Source: CAZIXN01 sp039180415
Lineage (GTDB): Bacteria > Planctomycetota > Phycisphaerae > Phycisphaerales > Phycisphaeraceae
Direction of reading: 5' to 3'
NCBI GenBank assembly: GCA_039180415.1
Contig: JBCDDH010000005.1
Location: 10,850 to 74,849, forward strand
Length of the DNA stretch: 64,000 nt
Shown: positions 59,349 to 64,000 of the stretch, piece after piece
Layout of the letters: each line of letters starts with the position of its first letter
How positions within the stretch are numbered: the stretch's first letter is position 1
Notes under the pieces: model-generated
Databases searched by the model: none
Seen by the model: the letters and a program-made list of their open reading frames with translations, nothing else
Told to the model about the DNA's origin: nothing
Made by a program: the position numbers and the translations under genes

Positions 59349-62276
59349 TTACGCCGCGCGGGTGGTGTCTTCGTCTTCCTGGTCGTCGGCTTCTTCCCAT
59401 TCGTCGTCTTCTTCGTCGCCGGCCTCCTCGTACTCGGCGACTTCTTCGGCGGTGATTGGGTTGCCGTCTTCGTCGACGTACTCGTACTCGACGTCGTCGC
59501 CCTCTTCGTCATTCGCTTCTTCGTCTTCGACCTCTTCGAATTCGGCTTGGTCCTCATCGATTTCCGTTTCGAGCGTGTCGACGATTTCGTTGGCGTCCTC
59601 GTCGGGTTGTTCTTCGGAAGCGGAAGCGTTTTCGTCGGGGTGCGTGCCCGCTGAAGCGGGCACGCCGGGGTCGGCGTCCGCGCTTTCGGGGGCGTGGGAC
59701 TCGCGGGCGGCGAGTTCTTGCATGGCGGCCCATTCTTCGGGGGACACGAGCACCTCCCGGGCCTGGGCGGTTTTGTGGCCGCCGATGATGCCGAAGCGTT
59801 CCATCTCTTCGATGATGCGCGAAGCGCGGGAGTAGCCGATGGTCAAGCGGCGTTGGAGCAGCGAGACGCTGCCGCGTTTGGTTTCGATGACGACCTCGAC
59901 AGCCTTGTCGAACAACTCGTCGCGTTCCGCGAAACCTTCGCCGCCGCCGTCCTCGGCGTCGGCGGCGCGCATCTGCACGAGCTGCGGCTCGAAGGCTTGG
60001 GCGGAGACGTCCTTGAGGAACTTGACGGACTTGCGGATCTCCTGGTCGTCCACGAGGGTTCCCTGGGCGCGGACGAGTTCAGACGAACGCGGCGAGAGGA
60101 AGAGCATGTCGCCGTGGCCCAGGAGCAGTTCCCCGCCTTTGGTGTCCAGGACGATGCGGGAGTCCATGCCGGAGTTGACCTTCATGCACACGCGGCAGGG
60201 CATGTTGGACTTGATCAGGCCGGTGACGACGTTGGCGGAGGGGCGCTGCGTCGCGAGGATCAGGTGCAGGCCGACGGCGCGGGCCTTTTGCGCGATGCGG
60301 ACGATGTGCGACTCGACCTCTTTGTTGGTCATCATCAGGTCGGCGAGCTCGTCGATGATGAAGACCAGGTAGGGCAGCTTCCGCGGGATGCGGGCTTCTT
60401 CTTCCGGGGTCGAAGGCTCGATGCGTTCCTTGATCTCGTCCCAGTCGAGCTGGTTGTACGAGGCGATGTCGCGGACGCCCGCCTCGGCGAGCAGCTCGTA
60501 ACGCTCGTCCATCTTGGTCACGGCCCACTCGAGGATCGCCGCGGCCTTGGACATCTCGGTGACCACCGGGCACATCAGGTGCGGGATGGACTTGAACTGG
60601 CTCATCTCCACCATCTTGGGGTCGACGAGCACGAGCTTGAGCTCGTCGGGCCGCTTGGTGTAGAGGAACGACATGATGATGGAGTTCATGCACACCGACT
60701 TGCCCGAGCCGGTGGTGCCGGCGATGAGCATGTGGGGCATGGCGTTGAGGTCCTGGACGAGCGGGTTGCCGCTGGCGTCCTTGCCCAGGAACATGGGCAG
60801 CTTCATCTTGGCGAGCTTGTCGGGGTCGGAGCTCATGAGCTCCTTCATGCGGACGCGTTCCTTCTCGGCGTTGGGGACCTCGATGCCGACGGTGTCCTTG
60901 CCGGCCATGTTGGGCACGACGCGGATGTTGGGGGCCTTGAGGGCGCGGGCGATGTCGGAGTCGACGGCGTTGATGCGGGCGACCTTGGTGCCCGGGGCGA
61001 GGCGGACCTCGAAGAGGGTGATGACCGGGCCGGAGTCGATGTTCACGACCGTCCCGTCGATCTTGTATTGCTGGAGGGCCATCTCGAGCGATTGGGCCTG
61101 CTCGCGGATCAGGAACTCCATCTCGGTCTGGAACGAGCCCTCGGGGTCTTCGAGCAGGTCGAGCGACGGGAAGGCGTATTCGGAGAGGTCGAGGTCGGCG
61201 GCGCGGGGGAGCTCCGTGGCGGTTTCTTTCCGCGCGAAGTTGATGGGCATCTTGGCCATCTTTTCGCGCAGGGCGTCCTGATCGAGGGCGGCCTTGGGGT
61301 CCGACGCGGGCAGGGCGTCGTCGTTCTTGGAGGCGACGTAGGCGGCCGGGGCGTCTTCGCTTTCGATCTGGTCGTCGGTTTCGAAGTCTTCGTTGGCGAC
61401 CTTCTCGGTGGCGGGTCGGCGTTTGGTCTTGAGCGACTCGGTGCCGGCGAAGCCGCCGGCGGATTCGTCGATGTGGTCGGGGTCGTCCGGATCGGTGTCG
61501 CGGCCTTTGCGCTTGGTGGAGCGCTTGGCTTTGGGGTTGGAGGGGATGGCGTCGTCGAGGTCGTTCGCGCGGACGCGTGGTTCGCGGCGGAAGCTGGGCA
61601 GGGTGAGCCTGGGCATGCTCAGGGCGAGCTGCGGGAGCCCGGGCATCTTGTCGCGGGAGATGTCCAGCAGGCGGAGTAGGCCCTCACCCATCCAGCGCGG
61701 CAGGGCCAGGGCCCAGCGGTCGGCGGCGAGGATCGAGCCGACCCAGAAGACGCCGGCGAGGATGAGCATGGCGCCCAGGGTGGCGAAGCGGGGCACGAGC
61801 TCGTCGTGGAGGAACACGCCGATCAGGCCCCCGGGGCCTTCGGGCCGGCCGGTGTACCCGGTGATAAAGCCGGTAGTGCCGACCGCGGCGAGGCCGGAGC
61901 AGGCGGCGGTCATGAGCAGCACGCCGGTGGCGCGGATCGCGGGCTGGTCGAGCCGGCGAGAGGCGGCGGTCCACCCCAACGCGACGGCGACGGCGACGAG
62001 CAGGACCCACACGCCCGGGCCGAGGGTGAAGAAGGCCTCGTGGGCGACGGTCGCGCCGATGGTGCCGACCCAGTTGGCGGGGCGTTCGTGCGTGACGCCG
62101 ACGAAGTGGGTCGGGGCGTCGGCGGGGTCGTACGACACCAGGGCGAGCGTGACGAGCACCCACGCCAGCGCGATCACGGCCCAGGCGGTGGCCTTCGCCG
62201 CGGCGTAGGGCGAGCGCTCGGCTTCTTCGTCTTCGTAGACGTACTCGTATTCGTACTCGTCGGATTTGCGTGGCAT
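59349..62276 (-). CDS. ftsK: DNA translocase FtsK
   Basis: FtsK moves chromosome ends through the closing septum. The 975-residue protein starts at ATG 62276. It has an N-terminal acidic motif (EYEYEYVYEDEEAE), four membrane helices (about residues 30-180), a charged linker, the RecA-like motor with Walker A GTTGSGKS (near residue 520), Walker B and DEL/ADLM segments, and the gamma DNA-binding domain RRLTIGYSRASRIIEEMERF (about 790-855). Unusually about 110 acidic residues follow the gamma domain, including a second EYEYV motif; gamma is normally terminal. A 24-base palindrome lies within this tail. Confidence 0.95.
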   Translation of the reverse strand: MPRKSDEYEYEYVYEDEEAERSPYAAAKATAWAVIALAWVLVTLALVSYDPADAPTHFVGVTHERPANWVGTIGATVAHEAFFTLGPGVWVLLVAVAVALGWTAASRRLDQPAIRATGVLLMTAACSGLAAVGTTGFITGYTGRPEGPGGLIGVFLHDELVPRFATLGAMLILAGVFWVGSILAADRWALALPRWMGEGLLRLLDISRDKMPGLPQLALSMPRLTLPSFRREPRVRANDLDDAIPSNPKAKRSTKRKGRDTDPDDPDHIDESAGGFAGTESLKTKRRPATEKVANEDFETDDQIESEDAPAAYVASKNDDALPASDPKAALDQDALREKMAKMPINFARKETATELPRAADLDLSEYAFPSLDLLEDPEGSFQTEMEFLIREQAQSLEMALQQYKIDGTVVNIDSGPVITLFEVRLAPGTKVARINAVDSDIARALKAPNIRVVPNMAGKDTVGIEVPNAEKERVRMKELMSSDPDKLAKMKLPMFLGKDASGNPLVQDLNAMPHMLIAGTTGSGKSVCMNSIIMSFLYTKRPDELKLVLVDPKMVEMSQFKSIPHLMCPVVTEMSKAAAILEWAVTKMDERYELLAEAGVRDIASYNQLDWDEIKERIEPSTPEEEARIPRKLPYLVFIIDELADLMMTNKEVESHIVRIAQKARAVGLHLILATQRPSANVVTGLIKSNMPCRVCMKVNSGMDSRIVLDTKGGELLLGHGDMLFLSPRSSELVRAQGTLVDDQEIRKSVKFLKDVSAQAFEPQLVQMRAADAEDGGGEGFAERDELFDKAVEVVIETKRGSVSLLQRRLTIGYSRASRIIEEMERFGIIGGHKTAQAREVLVSPEEWAAMQELAARESHAPESADADPGVPASAGTHPDENASASEEQPDEDANEIVDTLETEIDEDQAEFEEVEDEEANDEEGDDVEYEYVDEDGNPITAEEVAEYEEAGDEEDDEWEEADDQEDEDTTRAA
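59642..59665. repeat. Palindromic element inside the ftsK 3' end
   Basis: GCGTGCCCGC-TGAA-GCGGGCACGC is a perfect 10-bp hairpin lying in frame within ftsK, where it encodes GVPASAG in the low-complexity tail. The length (24 bases, multiple of three) and perfect symmetry suggest insertion of a small palindromic repeat into a tolerant part of the gene. Confidence 0.55.
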
Positions 62277-62411
62277 GGGGGCACCTCGGGAGACCGATAA
62301 CCGGCGGCGCACACGGATCGCGCCGCGATGGAAGGACATCGGCGGGGCGGCGGGGGTTTCGCGAAATGTTGGAGCGGGGTGCGCCAGAAACCCCGTTCCC
62401 GAGGCCTCGGC

Positions 62412-62585
62412 CTAGCGTTGACGCGGGTCGAGCGAGCCGAGCAAGTCGCGTTGGAGTCGCTGGCGTCGCTTTTTGTCCGCGTGGCGTTTGCGGCGCCGTC
62501 GCGAGAGGGCCGGCAGCTTGTTCAGCAGGCTATTGCCCCACGTAGCGGTGCGGTTGGCTTTCGTGAGGTTGTCGGCTTTGGGCAT
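62412..62585 (-). CDS. Small basic protein, unknown
   Basis: The ATG at 62585 lies 4 bases after the dut stop and gives 57 residues: a short polar N-terminus, GNSLLNKLPALS and a strongly basic C-terminus (RRRRKRHADKKRRQRL). It may be an RNA-binding or nucleoid-associated small protein cotranscribed with dut, or a chance frame. No clear ribosome binding site is seen. Confidence 0.35.
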   Translation of the reverse strand: MPKADNLTKANRTATWGNSLLNKLPALSRRRRKRHADKKRRQRLQRDLLGSLDPRQR

Positions 62586-62589
62586 CGCT

Positions 62590-63054
<465 letters not shown>

Positions 63055-63126
63055 GGGCAGATCGTACGTTTCCGCCGGCTTGGCCTGTGGACGGTGTCCG
63101 CGGGTTCCGGGCGATAGATTGCGGGC

Positions 63127-64000
63127 ATGAGCGATTCATTGAGCGAAGCGCGGCGGGTGGAGCGGTTGACCTTGCCGGAGCTACCCGGGGCCGTCGACGC
63201 GGTGTTGGATACGGACACGTACAACGAGATCGACGACCAGTTCGCGCTGGCGTACATGCTGCTGAGCCCGGAGCGGATCAAACTCGAGGCGGTGTACGCG
63301 GCGCCGTTCGTGAACGAGCACCGCGGGGCGGACACGCCGGGCGTGGGGATGAGCCAGAGCTACGACGAGATCGAGCGGGTGTTCGCGCGGATGGGCCGCG
63401 GCGAGGTGTCGGTGTTCCGCGGGAGCGAGGCGTGGATGGCCGACGTGGGCCCGGTGCGCAGCGCCGCGGCGGGCGACCTGATCGAGCGGGCGATGGCTCG
63501 CGACGCGGACGGCCCGCCGCTGTACGTGGTGGCGATCGGGGCGCCGACGAACGTGAGTTCCGCCTTGGCGCTGCGGCCGGAAATCGCCGAGCGGATCGTG
63601 GTGGTGTGGCTCGGCGGGCAGCCGCGGGACTGGCCGCACACCTGGGAGTTCAACGGCCAGCAGGACCGCGCCGCGACGCGGTGGCTGCTGGATTGCGGCG
63701 TGCCGCTGGTGCGGGTGCCGTGCTTCAACGTGGCCCAGAAGCTGCGGACCAGCGTGCCGGAGCTGTCGCATTACCTGGCCGGCAAGAACCCGCTCTGCGG
63801 CTTCCTGCTCGAGCGGTTCGCGGAGTACGAGACGTTCGAACTGAGCCCGGCGGGCTGGAAAGCCAAGCAGTTCCCCGGGCAACGCTCGGACACCAGCTCG
63901 GATCGATCAGCCACGCCACGGGGGCCACGTCCCAGATCTCTTTGCAATACGCCAAGCGCTGCCCGGGGAACTGCTTGGCTTTCCAGCCCGCCGGGCTCAG
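63127..64000 (+). CDS. Nucleoside hydrolase-like protein, interrupted by fold-back
   Basis: The frame opens at ATG 63127. The calcium and ribose binding motif is LDTDTYNEIDDQFALAYM, close to the DTDPGIDD pattern of nucleoside hydrolases, and VVAIGAPTNVSSALALRPEI matches the family core. Coding is normal to about 63880 (residue 251). After that the frame runs into sequence that is inverted: 63881-63960 read backwards gives a fitting continuation (RLAYCKEIWDVAPVAWLIDP), a typical nucleoside hydrolase C-terminal segment. The last 40 bases are an exact inverted copy of 63841-63880. The end of the gene is thus not reliable. Confidence 0.8.
   Translation, partial: MSDSLSEARRVERLTLPELPGAVDAVLDTDTYNEIDDQFALAYMLLSPERIKLEAVYAAPFVNEHRGADTPGVGMSQSYDEIERVFARMGRGEVSVFRGSEAWMADVGPVRSAAAGDLIERAMARDADGPPLYVVAIGAPTNVSSALALRPEIAERIVVVWLGGQPRDWPHTWEFNGQQDRAATRWLLDCGVPLVRVPCFNVAQKLRTSVPELSHYLAGKNPLCGFLLERFAEYETFELSPAGWKAKQFPGQRSDTSSDRSATPRGPRPRSLCNTPSAARGTAWLSSPPGS
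63841..64000. repeat. 40-bp perfect inverted repeat, 80-bp spacer
   Basis: 63841-63880 and 63961-64000 are exact reverse complements. Because the reversed spacer restores the nucleoside hydrolase frame, this is most simply a fold-back junction made during DNA amplification or assembly; a true invertible segment is the less likely alternative. Confidence 0.9.

Noticed and set aside
59694..61679. Plus-strand open frame of 661 codons
   Set aside because: Antisense to the ftsK motor and gamma domain.

Overview
The window looks like one chromosomal stretch of a Gram-negative planctomycete, most likely class Phycisphaerae (inference, no database search). Pointers are high GC, tightly packed genes on both strands, a PEP-CTERM sorted protein, several prepilin-type proteins carrying the FTLIELL signature, a MoxR ATPase, heptosyltransferase-type genes implying an LPS outer membrane, and a short rpsL-rpsG pair without fusA or tuf. 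No rRNA, IS element, prophage, integrase or CRISPR array was seen.

Layout. 1-1100: two secreted, surface-type proteins on the minus strand, the first behind a perfect palindromic operator-like site. 1244-9279: holA, a lipoprotein, gmk, an envelope sugar block (GmhB-like HAD phosphatase, GT9 heptosyltransferase, GT4 glycosyltransferase), then rpsL-rpsG ending in a strong terminator. 9307-15759: NIL-domain protein, GNAT acetyltransferase, ThiF-like enzyme, a DegT aminotransferase with a HEAT-like secreted protein, and hisC-hisB. 15948-30243: a minus-strand type II secretion operon in the order gspE-F-G-H-I-J-K followed by a coupled HIT-family gene, plus a separate pseudopilin. The pseudopilins are very large, up to 1417 residues for the GspK-like protein. 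30468-38647: proA, another pseudopilin, an isolated nuoG, a Tat-type metallophosphoesterase, a cdaA-cdaR pair for cyclic di-AMP, and a MoxR ATPase. 38719-47292: a GH15 glucoamylase, a membrane-anchored unknown, a HAD phosphatase, a class II-type tRNA-Cys, a large polytopic membrane protein, a LURP-one protein and bioA. 47360-57004: a GT2 glycosyltransferase, a diverged EF-G paralogue, an SMP-30 lactonase, a group of osmotic-stress type genes (LEA-like lipoprotein, MscS, divergent MscL), tRNA-Leu, an HDOD protein and a secreted EEP-family phosphoesterase. 57019-57160: a candidate small RNA. 57333-64000: a 2-hydroxyacid dehydrogenase, a solitary DNA methyltransferase, FtsK, dut and a nucleoside hydrolase that runs into a fold-back sequence.

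How parts work together. The secretion operon supplies the ATPase, inner-membrane platform and complete pseudopilin set, but secretin, GspC/L/M and prepilin peptidase must lie elsewhere. GspE carries an MshEN-type N-terminus, so secretion may respond to cyclic di-GMP, while cdaA-cdaR supplies cyclic di-AMP, which in other bacteria links to osmotic control.

The most unusual items are the small RNA candidate, the giant pseudopilins, a cyclic di-AMP synthase with DLG in place of DGA, a ribosomal protein S12 with arginine at position 88, a tRNA-Cys with a long variable arm, REP-like palindromes (one inside ftsK), and a fold-back at the right edge that is probably an assembly or amplification artefact.
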